In this document: piece after piece, positions 28,247 through 36,741 of the stretch | How positions within the stretch are numbered: the stretch's first letter is position 1 | Layout of the letters: each line of letters begins with the position of its first letter | Assembly (NCBI GenBank): GCA_030038195.1 | Contig: JASHPJ010000087.1 | Location: 1 to 64,000, forward strand | Source of the DNA: Acidobacteriaceae bacterium | Lineage (GTDB): Bacteria > Acidobacteriota > Terriglobia > Terriglobales > Acidobacteriaceae | Length of the DNA: 64,000 bases | Direction of reading: 5' to 3' | Notes under the pieces: generated by a model | Told to the model about the DNA's origin: nothing | Database searches by the model: none | What the model saw: the letters and a program-made list of their open reading frames with translations, nothing else | Position numbers and translations under genes: made by a program

Positions 28247-31200
28247 CTAAAAGAACAGCTTGGCCGAGAACTGCAACTGGCGCGCGCCGTAAAGCGAGTT
28301 GGCCGTAGCGCTGGTTGCGTCGAATGCGCTCAGGCCGGCGCCAGAGTAAGGTGAGATGCAGCCTTGCAAAGTGGAATTGGAAGGAGCAGCGCCGCTATTG
28401 GCGCAGGCCACGTTCGCCGTGCTTGTTCCAGCAGCGGCGGTGTACTGCGAGTAGGTGCTGTTCACACTGGCGATGAGGATGTGATTGAGCGCATTGAATG
28501 CCTCGCCCACGATTTCCATCGAGATCTGATCGTGGATGGGGATGTCACGCGTGACGCGCAGATCGAGGTTGTTGTATCCCGGCGCATAGATGCTGTTGCG
28601 GCCGATCTGCGGCGGTCGGCCGGTGGTGGGCAGGCCGGAACCGGAGCTGATAGCACCGCCGTAGATGCCGCCGTCGTCACCGTAGCTGGTGGCGCTGGTG
28701 GAACCGCTGTAGACCGTTCCGCTCATGCTCAGGTAGATGGGCTGCCCGCCCGAAGCGATATCGTCTCCGGAGAAGCGGAAGCCATCGATGAGATTCTTGA
28801 CGTACTTGTTGCCCATCGCAAACTGCGGTTGATAGACGAAGCTCAAGGTCATGCGGTTGCGGATATCGATGTCGGAGGGTCCGTTCTCGCCGCGGATATT
28901 GTTGGGATTGAGTGGAACGTCGCCGCCGTAGAACGTGCCGTTGGCGCCTCCGACCTGACCTGTATCCGTCGCCTTTGCCCAGGTATAGTTGAGCAGTACT
29001 TCAACACCTTTGTCGAAGGGCCGCTTCACGGTAACGCCCATGGCGTTGTACCAGGTATTGGCCACGCTGAAGCCGGTATTGAAAGTTGCGAGGTCGGTGT
29101 TGCGGCGGTCGGCCGGGCGATAGACGGGAACGGTAAGCTGCTTGACTAGGTTGTTGTTCGCATCGAGCACGTTGTAGGTAGCAATGCCGCTCGGCGGAAC
29201 GCCAACCAGGTTGGCATCGACGAAGACCGGCAGCCTCATGCCGCGGGTGCCGACGTAGCCGATGCTCAAAGATGTCTTCAGCGGCATCGCCTGCTCGATG
29301 GAAAGATCGAATTCGTGCGTGAAAGGAGGCACGAAGCCAGGATCGAGACCGTGAAAGCTTTGCGGACCGGCGATGGAAGGACCCGAGACCTGCGGTGCTG
29401 CGCCGCCCGTGGGATAAAGCGCCTTGGAGAGCGACGGACCGGTGACCGGGAACGGCACGTTGGGATATTGCAGGTTGGCCGAGGCGCTGGGCACCGTGGG
29501 ACATTTGGCCTTGGAGACGCCGCCCACGCTGGACTCGCAGCCGGTGTAGTTGTAATTGATCTGGACAACACCGTTTTCGACGCGCATGGCGTAGTAGGTG
29601 CTGCCCTGGTTCAGAGCGGAGAAAAGACCGTAGCCGCCGCGAACGACGGTGCCGGCATACGGGCTCCACGAGAAGCCGAAGCGCGGCTGCACGCGGTCGA
29701 GAACGTTCTTGATGGTCTTGGTGTACTCGGCCGAGAGTGGAAGGTAGTTGTTGTTGATGAGGCCGGGAGCGGGCGTTAACTGAATGTCGTAGCGCACGCC
29801 GCCGGTAAGGGTGATCTTCGGGGTCCACCTGAAGGTGTCTTCGGCAAACCCGTCGTACATGTTCATCCAGAAATCGTCCGTGCCCTGCGTGCCGGGCTTG
29901 GTGTGAACCACATCCACGGTCTGCACGAAGGTGTTGTAGTGGTAGCCGGCATAGGGATCGGTGTCGCCGCTCTGGCCCTGGAATGCGTCCTTGATCCAGT
30001 CCTGGAAGTTCGCCACGGTGGTGGATTCGCCGTAGCTGTAAAGGCCGCCGCCCTGGTAGAGGTTGATCATGACCTCGTGAACGATGTTGGCGTCTCCGCC
30101 GAACTTAAGCGAGTTGCGGCCAAGTTCCTTGGAAAAGACATCCGTGAACTGGATGCGGTGCTCGTCGGGCTCGGCCACGCGCGGCAGAGCGTTGGGCATG
30201 CCGAAGGTAACCACACCCGTGGCAACGCTGGGGCCGGCGGCGTTGGCGCCTGCAGTCTCAAGATCGCGTCCCCACTGCGAGTGGATTTCGTTGACAGCGG
30301 TGTTGGAAATGACCGTGGTGAGACCGCCAACCAGGAAGCGCTCGTGATAGCTCGTCGGGCCGTTGGTTGAAGGCGAGCTGTTGGTAAAGGTGTTCGCGGT
30401 GCTGTAACCGTTGGTGCTGTCGGTGTCAACAAAGTTGAAGTCGACGAAGGCGTCGTTCCTTGCGTTGATGTGGTAGTCGATGCGTGGGAAGAAGAGGTTT
30501 TGCTTGAGGTAGCGCGAGGGCGGCGCAGAACCGGCTGCGATATCCGCCACGCTCTCCAGGAAGTTGATGCCGGCGAGGCACTGCGCATCGGTGATATAGG
30601 CGGTTGTGACGGTCGGATTCGCCGTCAGGTATGCCTGGTAGCTGGTGTTATCTGCAGTGGGACACTGATTGGGAGTGACCAGCGTGGAGTTGGATTTGAC
30701 GGTTGGATCGTACGTTCCGGAGGCGGCGGTCGAGATCTGGTTGGTGTCTGAATAAAGGACGCGGCCCACGCGGTGATAGCCGTCATAGGTGAAGAAGTAG
30801 AACAGCTTGTCCTTGATGAAAGGGCCGCCGATGCTGCCGCCGAACTGCTGCTGCTGGTGAATGGGCTGGGTAAGCAGGAATGGCGTGGCTCCGTTGTGGA
30901 GGGCCTGGTATTTGCTGTAGGGGTCGAGCGCGTTGAGATCGGGATAGCGGAGATAGTAGAAGAGATCGCCGTGCAGATTGTTGGTGCCGCTCTTGGTGAT
31001 GGCGTTCACCTGGCCGCCAGCGGCCTGGCCAAACTCGACGGAGTAGTTGGAGGTTTCAGCCTGGAACTCCTTGATGGAGTCGAGCGAGTAGACGTAGGGA
31101 GCGCCGCTCGAACGTCCACGCGCCTCGGAGAACAGCATCTGATTGTTGTTGGCGCCGTCTACGTAGTTCTGGTTGTAGAGGCCGCTGATGCCGTGAAAAC

Positions 31201-31744
31201 TGATCAGACCGGTACCACCGTCCTGGGTGACGTTCGGAGTGAGTAGAACGAAGTAGCTCCAGTTGCGCGCCGCGACAGGCAGGTTGCGAACAAGCTGATT
31301 GTCGACGACCTGGGAGACCTCGGTTTTTTCGGTGTCGAGAATCTGATTGGTACCGGAGACTTCGACCGTGGTGCTGGCGGAACTGACCTTGAGGGTGAGA
31401 TTGACGGTGAGCACCTGTCCTACCTGAAGGTTGATGCCGGTAGTCTCTACCTTGTTGAAGTTGGGAGCGGTGGCGTCAATCTGGTAGTGGCCAGGAAGAA
31501 GGAATGGCGCGGTGTAGATGCCGGCTTCGTTGGAGCTGAAGACGTGCGCCACACCGGTGTCTGTGTCCGTAACGGTAACCTGCGCGCCCGGGATCACAGC
31601 CTGATTCGCATCGGTAACGGTTCCTGTGATGGTGCCCGCGCCTGACGTTTGCGCCTTTGCGCATACACCGGCGAATACCGCGAGGAGCAATGCCGCAAGA
31701 GCGCACAGGGCGAAGCTCCGCTGAATACACACATTCCTTTCCAT
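28247..31744 (-). CDS. Oar-like TonB-dependent receptor 1
   Basis: A 1165-residue outer-membrane protein. A signal peptide ends near AKA-Q. Residues about 38-120 are a carboxypeptidase-regulatory-like beta-sandwich (GTVTDANQAVIPGAQVTVTD, GIYTAPFLLPGHYQI). A plug-like region follows (VVDNQLVRNLPVAARNW), then a long beta-barrel ending in ...LQFSAKLFF with C-terminal Phe, the outer-membrane assembly signal. This is the large Oar/TonB type expanded in acidobacteria; the ligand, likely a glycan or glycopeptide, is unknown. AAGGAGAG lies 8 bases before the ATG. It appears monocistronic. A tandem 8-mer lies upstream at 31907. Confidence 0.9.
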   Translation of the reverse strand: MERNVCIQRSFALCALAALLLAVFAGVCAKAQTSGAGTITGTVTDANQAVIPGAQVTVTDTDTGVAHVFSSNEAGIYTAPFLLPGHYQIDATAPNFNKVETTGINLQVGQVLTVNLTLKVSSASTTVEVSGTNQILDTEKTEVSQVVDNQLVRNLPVAARNWSYFVLLTPNVTQDGGTGLISFHGISGLYNQNYVDGANNNQMLFSEARGRSSGAPYVYSLDSIKEFQAETSNYSVEFGQAAGGQVNAITKSGTNNLHGDLFYYLRYPDLNALDPYSKYQALHNGATPFLLTQPIHQQQQFGGSIGGPFIKDKLFYFFTYDGYHRVGRVLYSDTNQISTAASGTYDPTVKSNSTLVTPNQCPTADNTSYQAYLTANPTVTTAYITDAQCLAGINFLESVADIAAGSAPPSRYLKQNLFFPRIDYHINARNDAFVDFNFVDTDSTNGYSTANTFTNSSPSTNGPTSYHERFLVGGLTTVISNTAVNEIHSQWGRDLETAGANAAGPSVATGVVTFGMPNALPRVAEPDEHRIQFTDVFSKELGRNSLKFGGDANIVHEVMINLYQGGGLYSYGESTTVANFQDWIKDAFQGQSGDTDPYAGYHYNTFVQTVDVVHTKPGTQGTDDFWMNMYDGFAEDTFRWTPKITLTGGVRYDIQLTPAPGLINNNYLPLSAEYTKTIKNVLDRVQPRFGFSWSPYAGTVVRGGYGLFSALNQGSTYYAMRVENGVVQINYNYTGCESSVGGVSKAKCPTVPSASANLQYPNVPFPVTGPSLSKALYPTGGAAPQVSGPSIAGPQSFHGLDPGFVPPFTHEFDLSIEQAMPLKTSLSIGYVGTRGMRLPVFVDANLVGVPPSGIATYNVLDANNNLVKQLTVPVYRPADRRNTDLATFNTGFSVANTWYNAMGVTVKRPFDKGVEVLLNYTWAKATDTGQVGGANGTFYGGDVPLNPNNIRGENGPSDIDIRNRMTLSFVYQPQFAMGNKYVKNLIDGFRFSGDDIASGGQPIYLSMSGTVYSGSTSATSYGDDGGIYGGAISSGSGLPTTGRPPQIGRNSIYAPGYNNLDLRVTRDIPIHDQISMEIVGEAFNALNHILIASVNSTYSQYTAAAGTSTANVACANSGAAPSNSTLQGCISPYSGAGLSAFDATSATANSLYGARQLQFSAKLFF

Positions 31745-31906
31745 AGTGATGGCTCTCCTTCAAGAGGTTGAAAAAGACAGATAACGGCTGTCAGATAAAC
31801 GTGCTGTGAAGCTCTGCGGTTCGACGTCAAAGCAGCCCGAAAAAGGCACGCCGCGATGGAAGATCGACGCAAGCGAAGGGCGTGAATGGCCCGCACACTT
31901 ATGAGA

Positions 31907-31922
31907 ATTACCTGATTACCTG
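31907..31922. promoter_or_regulatory. Tandem 8-mer upstream of TonB receptor 1
   Basis: ATTACCTG is repeated twice head-to-tail with no spacer, 163-178 bases upstream of the receptor ATG, in the AT-rich part of the 259-base gap. It could be a tandem regulator half-site. No -35/-10 pair was fixed. Confidence 0.3.
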
Positions 31923-32003
31923 TGGAAGTGCGTTCAGTTTTAAGAAAATGTTAGCACACAACCATCGCGCGAAACCGTGAAAATGGCATAAAGAAAGGCC
32001 CGT

Positions 32004-33107
32004 TTACTCGTAAGCCAGCGCATCGATGGGGTCTTTGCGCGCGGCCATCCAGGCCGGGTAGAGCGCGCCGCACAGGGAGCCGACGAACGCGATCAATGCG
32101 CCTTTCGTAACGAGCAACCAGTTCATGTCCAGATACAGCGTGGGAAATCTCTGCGCCAGAAAAGTCTTGACCACAAAGGAAAGCGCCACGCCCACCAGCA
32201 CCCCTCCCACGGCTACGACCGCGGTCTCGCGCAGAACTACGCTCACGATCGCCGCCTGGGACGCGCCCATCGATTTCAGAATGCCGATTTCGCGGGTGCG
32301 TTCCAGAACCGATGTGTACATCGACTGGAAGATCACAAGAAACCCGATAATGACAGCAATGCCGATCACTACGTCGATGGCGGTGTTCAGGGCAGGAATG
32401 CGGTCGGGAGTCATCAGGGAAAGCCATTCGTCCATGGTCATTACCTGGTAGCTTCCCATCCCCGGCCGGGCCAGGATCTCGTCTTCGATCCGCTTGATAT
32501 TTTCAGGCCGGTCGGCCTTCAGATAAAACGCCGACGCCCTTCCCTCCGAACCGATCAGCTCTCCCATGGTGACGATGGAAATCAGCCTGCGCCCACCCTT
32601 GCCGTGAGCATAGATGCCCGCGATGCGAAAAGGATGTTTCAAGACCATGACCGTGTCACCCACGTGATAGCCATGGCCGGAGGCGGCATACACGTCGTCC
32701 ACAATCATGTCGTAAGGGCCGCTCATCGGTCCTCCCGATAAAAAGACGAAGGGGCTCAACTGGCTGTAAGTTTTGTAGTCGATCCCCCAAAGCACTTCGA
32801 GTCCATCGCTCATGGAGAGGCTGGTGATGACAGGAGAAGCGACAACCACGTGCGGCAGCTTGTCCAGTACATCCGCGAGCTTCACGGAAATCGGCGCCCC
32901 GCTCACCCCGTTGAAAAACGTGGCGTTTCCCGGACGTACAATCAGGTCGGCGCCAATTCCGTTATTGAGCTTCTTCTGCCCGGTGAGCTGCCCCAGCATG
33001 ATGGCAATGATGGTCAGCATCATGATCACTTCGATGGCCACCGCAGACACGCTGATGAGCGAGCGCAGCGGACGGTGAAGAAGATTGGCGAAGATAAGTT
33101 TGTTCAT
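32004..33107 (-). CDS. FtsX/MacB-like ABC transporter permease
   Basis: A 367-residue permease with the FtsX/MacB layout: one N-terminal helix (SVSAVAIEVIMMLTIIAIMLG), an extracytoplasmic domain of about 190 residues, then three C-terminal helices (VVIGIAVIIGFLVIFQSMY, VVAVGGVLVGVALSFVV and GALIAFVGSLCGALYPAWMAA). The ERTREIGILKSMGAS loop is the ATPase-coupling segment. Lipoprotein release, lipid/peptide export or mechanotransmission are all possible. No ATPase or periplasmic adaptor gene lies beside it, which is unusual. The ATG at 33107 has only a weak AGG upstream. Confidence 0.8.
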   Translation of the reverse strand: MNKLIFANLLHRPLRSLISVSAVAIEVIMMLTIIAIMLGQLTGQKKLNNGIGADLIVRPGNATFFNGVSGAPISVKLADVLDKLPHVVVASPVITSLSMSDGLEVLWGIDYKTYSQLSPFVFLSGGPMSGPYDMIVDDVYAASGHGYHVGDTVMVLKHPFRIAGIYAHGKGGRRLISIVTMGELIGSEGRASAFYLKADRPENIKRIEDEILARPGMGSYQVMTMDEWLSLMTPDRIPALNTAIDVVIGIAVIIGFLVIFQSMYTSVLERTREIGILKSMGASQAAIVSVVLRETAVVAVGGVLVGVALSFVVKTFLAQRFPTLYLDMNWLLVTKGALIAFVGSLCGALYPAWMAARKDPIDALAYE

Positions 33108-33486
33108 GCCTGGTGCGGCCCGTGCACTCGGGAGCCTTGCTCAAAAATCTCTCCCTTTCAAAGGTAACAGCACGACAAGCCGCAAGGCGATCGCTGAAGA
33201 AGCTTTCGCCGGCAGGCGAAAGGCGGGATGGCACGGGCCAGCAGGGGAAGCGTGCCAGATTGGTGCATTCCACCCAGGCTCATGATAATAAAGGTTCTAC
33301 CGATGAATGATTTTGACGCCGGGCGGGCGCGGGTTTATTGTGATTGTGGAAATCTTTGCGGGTCTGGGACGTTTTTGAGGAAAGAACACGGGGTTCCCCG
33401 GTTCTCTTTTGATTGTGCCGGCTCGGTAGCGGATGGCAACGGTCAAAGGCATTTCCTGGGCGCTCTCGAGCCCGATTTGGTTGGCT
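33108..33486. other. Divergent gap with a hairpin
   Basis: This gap separates the minus-strand permease from the plus-strand RodZ-like gene. It holds a stem at 33383-33405 (AGAAC, a bulged A, CGGGG, TT loop, CCCCG, GTTCT) followed by CTTTT, which resembles an intrinsic terminator on the plus strand with no assigned transcript ending there. A frame from ATG 33303 has cysteines but runs into RodZ-like coding sequence in another frame and has no ribosome site, so I do not call it. Confidence 0.45.
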
Positions 33487-33993
33487 ATGGGCAGTTTTGG
33501 CGAAGACCTGCGCATGGAGCGGATTTCCCGCGGAGTTGCGCTGGAAGACATTACGGCCGTCACCAAAATCAGCCAGCGACACCTGCTCGCGCTGGAGCAG
33601 GAACGATTTCGCCAGCTTCCCGGCGGCATCCTGAACAAAGGTATCGTGCGCGGCTACGCCAGCGCGCTGGGGCTGGACGAGCGGGACTGGACCGACCGTT
33701 TTTTGAAGGCTTATTCCGCATCCGGCCAGACACTCGACGATGAGCAGGGCTGGACCGCATTTGCGGCCAACGTGGGCAAGGCCCGGATTCAGCACCACGA
33801 AGCCGTGGAGCTGCGGGTGCGATGGCTGGGCGCGGCCGTCCTGCTGCTTGCGGTGGTTGTGGCAGGCTTCTTGGCCGTGCGCTACTACGGCGTGCGCTCC
33901 GGCTGGTGGCCCACGCTGCTGCCCGAGCGCCTGCTGACGGCGGTCGTCGATCTGGTGCGCTCTTTCTTTGCCTGGGCTATCGCGCGAATCTGA
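33487..33993 (+). CDS. Short RodZ-like HTH membrane protein
   Basis: A 168-residue protein from ATG 33487 (the frame could start at 33433, but the family starts just before G-x-x-L). Residues 1-70 form a RodZ-type HTH domain: FGEDLRMERISRGVALEDI, ISQRHLLALEQERFRQLPGG and KGIVRGYASALGLDE. This domain contacts MreB in RodZ. A membrane helix at about 112-131 (WLGAAVLLLAVVVAGFLAV) is followed by only some 35 residues. The large periplasmic domain of classical RodZ (about 330 residues) is missing, so this is a minimal form. It sits 190 bases upstream of metK, which has its own leader. Confidence 0.78.
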   Translation: MGSFGEDLRMERISRGVALEDITAVTKISQRHLLALEQERFRQLPGGILNKGIVRGYASALGLDERDWTDRFLKAYSASGQTLDDEQGWTAFAANVGKARIQHHEAVELRVRWLGAAVLLLAVVVAGFLAVRYYGVRSGWWPTLLPERLLTAVVDLVRSFFAWAIARI

Positions 33994-34079
33994 CCCCGCG
34001 CTGCAATCCCCTGCAACCTTTCAGCTCAATGCCGCAATGAGCGCTTGAACCTCTAATCCCTGCTGTTCACTGTCATTCT

Positions 34080-34180
34080 TTGTCGCCAATCAGCCCGCGC
34101 AATTACCATAGACAGGTAAAACCATCCGGCTTGAGCCCGCCGGTTTGCGGGTGTCATGCAGATCCCTTCAACGGGAAGGA
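34080..34180 (+). promoter_or_regulatory. metK promoter and structured leader candidate
   Basis: TTGTCG (34080-34085) and TACCAT (18 bases further) are a plausible sigma-70 pair. Two consecutive hairpins follow: CCCGC (34136-34140) with GCGGG (34147-34151), and TCCC (34163-34166) with GGGA (34173-34176). The second sits directly on the ribosome site AAGGAG (34176-34181). A leader that can mask the metK ribosome site is typical of S-adenosylmethionine control, but the sequence matches no riboswitch class that I can confirm by eye. Confidence 0.35.
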
Positions 34181-34182
34181 GT

Positions 34183-35352
34183 ATGAAGTTGAGCGATCGT
34201 TTCTTGTTTACCTCTGAATGCGTCACAGAAGGCCATCCGGATAAGATGGCTGACCAGGTGTCGGATGCGATTCTGGATGCCTGCCTGGAGCAGGACCCCT
34301 ACAGCCGCGTTGCCGCTGAAACGCTCCTGGCCACCGGACTGGTGGTGATTGCCGGTGAGATTACCACCAAGGCCTACGTGGACTTCCAAAACCTAGTGCG
34401 CGGCGTGATAGCCTCGATCGGCTACGACAATGCGCTGTACGGGTTCGACTCCAACACCTGCGCGGTGATCTCGACCATCAACAAGCAGTCGGGCGACATT
34501 GCACAGGGCGTGGACACGGGCGGCGCCGGTGACCAGGGCATGATGTTCGGCTACGCGACCAACGAAACGCCGGAGCTGATGCCTGCAGCCATCTCGCTGG
34601 CCCACAAGCTCACGCGGCGGCTCACCGAGGTCCGCAAGAACGGCAGGCTGCCCTACCTGCGGCCCGACGGCAAAAGCCAGGTAACGGTGGAGTACGACGA
34701 GAATGGCCAGCCGGCGCGCATTGACGCGGTGGTGATCTCCAGCCAGCACTCGGAGAGCGTGGACAACGATGAGTTGCACGCCGACATTCTCAAGCACGTG
34801 ATCCAGGCGGTGCTGCCGGCCAAGTGGCTTGACGAGCACACCAAGTATCACATCAACCCCACCGGACGGTTCGTGATCGGCGGACCGATGGGCGACACCG
34901 GGCTGACCGGCCGCAAGATCATCGTGGACACCTACGGCGGCGCCGGGCGGCACGGTGGCGGCGCCTTCAGCGGCAAGGACCCGACCAAGGTGGACCGCTC
35001 GGCCGCCTACGTCGCCCGCTACATCGCCAAGAACCTCGTGGCCGCAGGACTGGCCGAGAAGGCCGAAGTGCAGCTTGCCTACGCCATCGGCGTGGCCGAG
35101 CCGGTTTCAGTGCTGGTGGATACGTTTGGCACGGGCAAGCTGAGCCCGGCCAAGCTCACCGACCTGGTGCGCAAGAACTTCTCGCTCACGCCCAAGGGCA
35201 TCATCGAGAGCCTGAACCTGCGCCGGCCAATCTACCAGAAGACGGCGGCTTACGGTCACTTTGGCCGCAACGAGGCCGAGTTCACCTGGGAGGCAACCGA
35301 CAAGGCCGCCAAGCTGGCTGAACAGGCAGGCGTTGCGCTGGCTGCCAGATAG
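34183..35352 (+). CDS. metK: S-adenosylmethionine synthetase
   Basis: A 389-residue cytoplasmic enzyme that makes S-adenosylmethionine from methionine and [29 protein letters not shown] and the [18 protein letters not shown] loop are all present. ATG 34183 leaves only 1 base after AAGGAG; the TTG at 34189 would leave 7 and give a start [10 protein letters not shown] like other MetK proteins, so initiation may be at TTG. ATG is given here as the conservative call. A strong terminator follows. Confidence 0.96.
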   Translation: MKLSDRFLFTSECVTEGHPDKMADQVSDAILDACLEQDPYSRVAAETLLATGLVVIAGEITTKAYVDFQNLVRGVIASIGYDNALYGFDSNTCAVISTINKQSGDIAQGVDTGGAGDQGMMFGYATNETPELMPAAISLAHKLTRRLTEVRKNGRLPYLRPDGKSQVTVEYDENGQPARIDAVVISSQHSESVDNDELHADILKHVIQAVLPAKWLDEHTKYHINPTGRFVIGGPMGDTGLTGRKIIVDTYGGAGRHGGGAFSGKDPTKVDRSAAYVARYIAKNLVAAGLAEKAEVQLAYAIGVAEPVSVLVDTFGTGKLSPAKLTDLVRKNFSLTPKGIIESLNLRRPIYQKTAAYGHFGRNEAEFTWEATDKAAKLAEQAGVALAAR

Positions 35353-35375
35353 TCATTCTCTTTGAATAATCCTGT

Positions 35376-35430
35376 GGCCGCCGGCTGCCGGCTCCCTGGG
35401 CGGAGCCGGTAGCGGCGGCCCATCGTTTTA
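35376..35430 (+). terminator. Terminator of metK
   Basis: GGCCGCCGGCTGCCGGCTCC (35376-35395) pairs with GGAGCCGGTAGCGGCGGCC (35402-35420) over about 19 bp with a single bulge and one mismatch. CATCGTTTTA follows. It is 24 bases past the metK stop. Confidence 0.75.
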
Positions 35431-35520
35431 GGACGCGCAGCAATTTTGTGCAAGAAGCGTGACATAGGTCACAGCCATGGGTAGCTTTCCGGCGCATGCT
35501 AGGGCACTAAGGTCGGGGCC

Positions 35521-35721
35521 ATGGATACAGGTGCGATCATTGGAAAGCTTCTTGAGATAGAGCAGGCTCTCGGCGTGGAAGACACCGCCAGCCTTCGCGC
35601 CAGGGTCATCGACGCACAGGAGTGCGTGCTGCGGATGCAGAAACAACTGATCGAGGACCTGCGGGTGCGCTCCGGTCTTTCGATTGTGCGCGAGACCGGG
35701 CAGTTGCCGCGGTCGGCGTAA
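35521..35721 (+). CDS. Small coiled-coil hypothetical protein
   Basis: An open frame of 66 residues with an acidic, heptad-like helix (IIGKLLEIEQALGVEDTASLRARVIDAQECVLRMQKQLIEDL). Purine-rich AAGG lies about 11 bases before the ATG. Amphipathic periodicity supports coding; function is unknown. It lies alone between metK and the carbonic-anhydrase-like gene. Confidence 0.5.
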   Translation: MDTGAIIGKLLEIEQALGVEDTASLRARVIDAQECVLRMQKQLIEDLRVRSGLSIVRETGQLPRSA

Positions 35722-35954
35722 AACCGACGGCGAACCGCGGGTGCCACGAGCCGCGAATCCACCCTTGCAGCTTCGGCTTTTCCTCCTTTCAATCTCCTTT
35801 TCCATCTTCGTGCGTCGATGCATGTATAGCACTTTCAGGAATGTGCCGCTGCGCGCGCATGCGCGAGTCGGGGTTCCCTGCCGCGGCCAGCTACAGCACA
35901 CCGCTTCCTGAAAAGCTATAGAATCTTCCCGGGATGCCGGAGGCATCCGCGACG

Positions 35955-36713
35955 ATGGAGTTAAGGATGCGTCTTTTCGCAACTGTCGCTCTTCTGCTTG
36001 GCTTTTCCGCCGTCTGCGCTGCGCAGAATAATGCTTACTGGAACTACACGGGCCACACGGGACCGCTGGTGTGGGGCAAGCTCGACCCCGCTTATGAAGC
36101 CTGCTCAAAGGGCCACCAGCAGTCGCCGGTGGATATTCGCGGGGCGCATCTGAATACCGCGCTGGCGCCGATCGAGTTCCACTACATTGCCGGGCCGGTG
36201 ACGGTGGAAAACACCGGGCGCGGCATAGTGGCGCACGTGGACCCAGGCAGCACGATTGTGGCCAACGGGGTGCGCTACGAGCTGGTGGACCTCGAGTTTC
36301 ACCATCCCAGCGAGCATGGCGTGAAGGGCAAGCTGACTGACATGGAGGTCGACCTGGTGCACAGGAGCGCCGATGGCAAGGTGGCCATCCTGGCGGTGCG
36401 GATGAGCGAGATTGCCGGCGACCCGAACGCCACGCTGGCTACGCTGTGGGCGCATCTGCCGGCAAAGTCCGGGGCCACCGAGAAGATTCCTGACATGGTG
36501 AATCTCGGCGGCCTGTTGCCGGGCGACCGCGGCTATTGGACGTATACCGGCTCGGCTCTCACGCCACCTTGCGCAGAAGACGTGCAGTGGTTCGTCTTCG
36601 AGCAGGCACTGAGCATCAGCCGCGACCAACTGCGCGTCTTCTCCGATCTCTACAGGATGAATACGCGGCCCTTCCAGGATCTGCACGGACGGCGGATCGA
36701 AGCGAACGAGTAA
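35955..36713 (+). CDS. Alpha-carbonic-anhydrase-like protein lacking two Zn histidines
   Basis: A 252-residue exported protein with signal peptide (LFATVALLLGFSAVCAAQ). The alpha-carbonic-anhydrase frame is clear: WGKLDPAYEACSKGHQQSPVDI, IEFHY, the FHHPSEH strand, WTYTGSALTPPCAEDVQWFVF, and late QLRVF. But the strand that normally reads x-F-H-F-H here reads L-E-F-H-H, so the first Zn ligand His becomes Glu114 and only His116 remains. The ExHLVH motif reads M-E-V-D-L-V-H, so the third ligand His becomes Asp133. Two of three zinc histidines are therefore replaced, and classical CO2 hydration is doubtful. ATG 35955 follows GGAGG by 11 bases; ATG 35967 is an alternative. Confidence 0.85.
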   Translation: MELRMRLFATVALLLGFSAVCAAQNNAYWNYTGHTGPLVWGKLDPAYEACSKGHQQSPVDIRGAHLNTALAPIEFHYIAGPVTVENTGRGIVAHVDPGSTIVANGVRYELVDLEFHHPSEHGVKGKLTDMEVDLVHRSADGKVAILAVRMSEIAGDPNATLATLWAHLPAKSGATEKIPDMVNLGGLLPGDRGYWTYTGSALTPPCAEDVQWFVFEQALSISRDQLRVFSDLYRMNTRPFQDLHGRRIEANE

Positions 36714-36714
36714 T

Positions 36715-36741
36715 CAGAGACCAGGGGTCAGAGATCAGGGA
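36715..36741. repeat. Purine-rich ATCAG repeat, copy 1
   Basis: It reads ATCAGAGACCAGGGGTCAG then AGATCAGGGATTG, a run of imperfect GATCAG/GGTCAG units. It supplies the stop codon of the adjacent minus-strand phosphatase gene. Similar runs lie at 45110-45141 and 45257-45291. Confidence 0.4.

Noticed and set aside
33228-33743. Cys-containing frame from 33303 overlapping the RodZ-like gene
   Set aside because: No ribosome site, overlaps a real gene in another frame, no known family.
34130-34180. SAM-I/SAM-II riboswitch in the metK leader
   Set aside because: The conserved aptamer core could not be matched by eye, so only a structured-leader candidate is reported.
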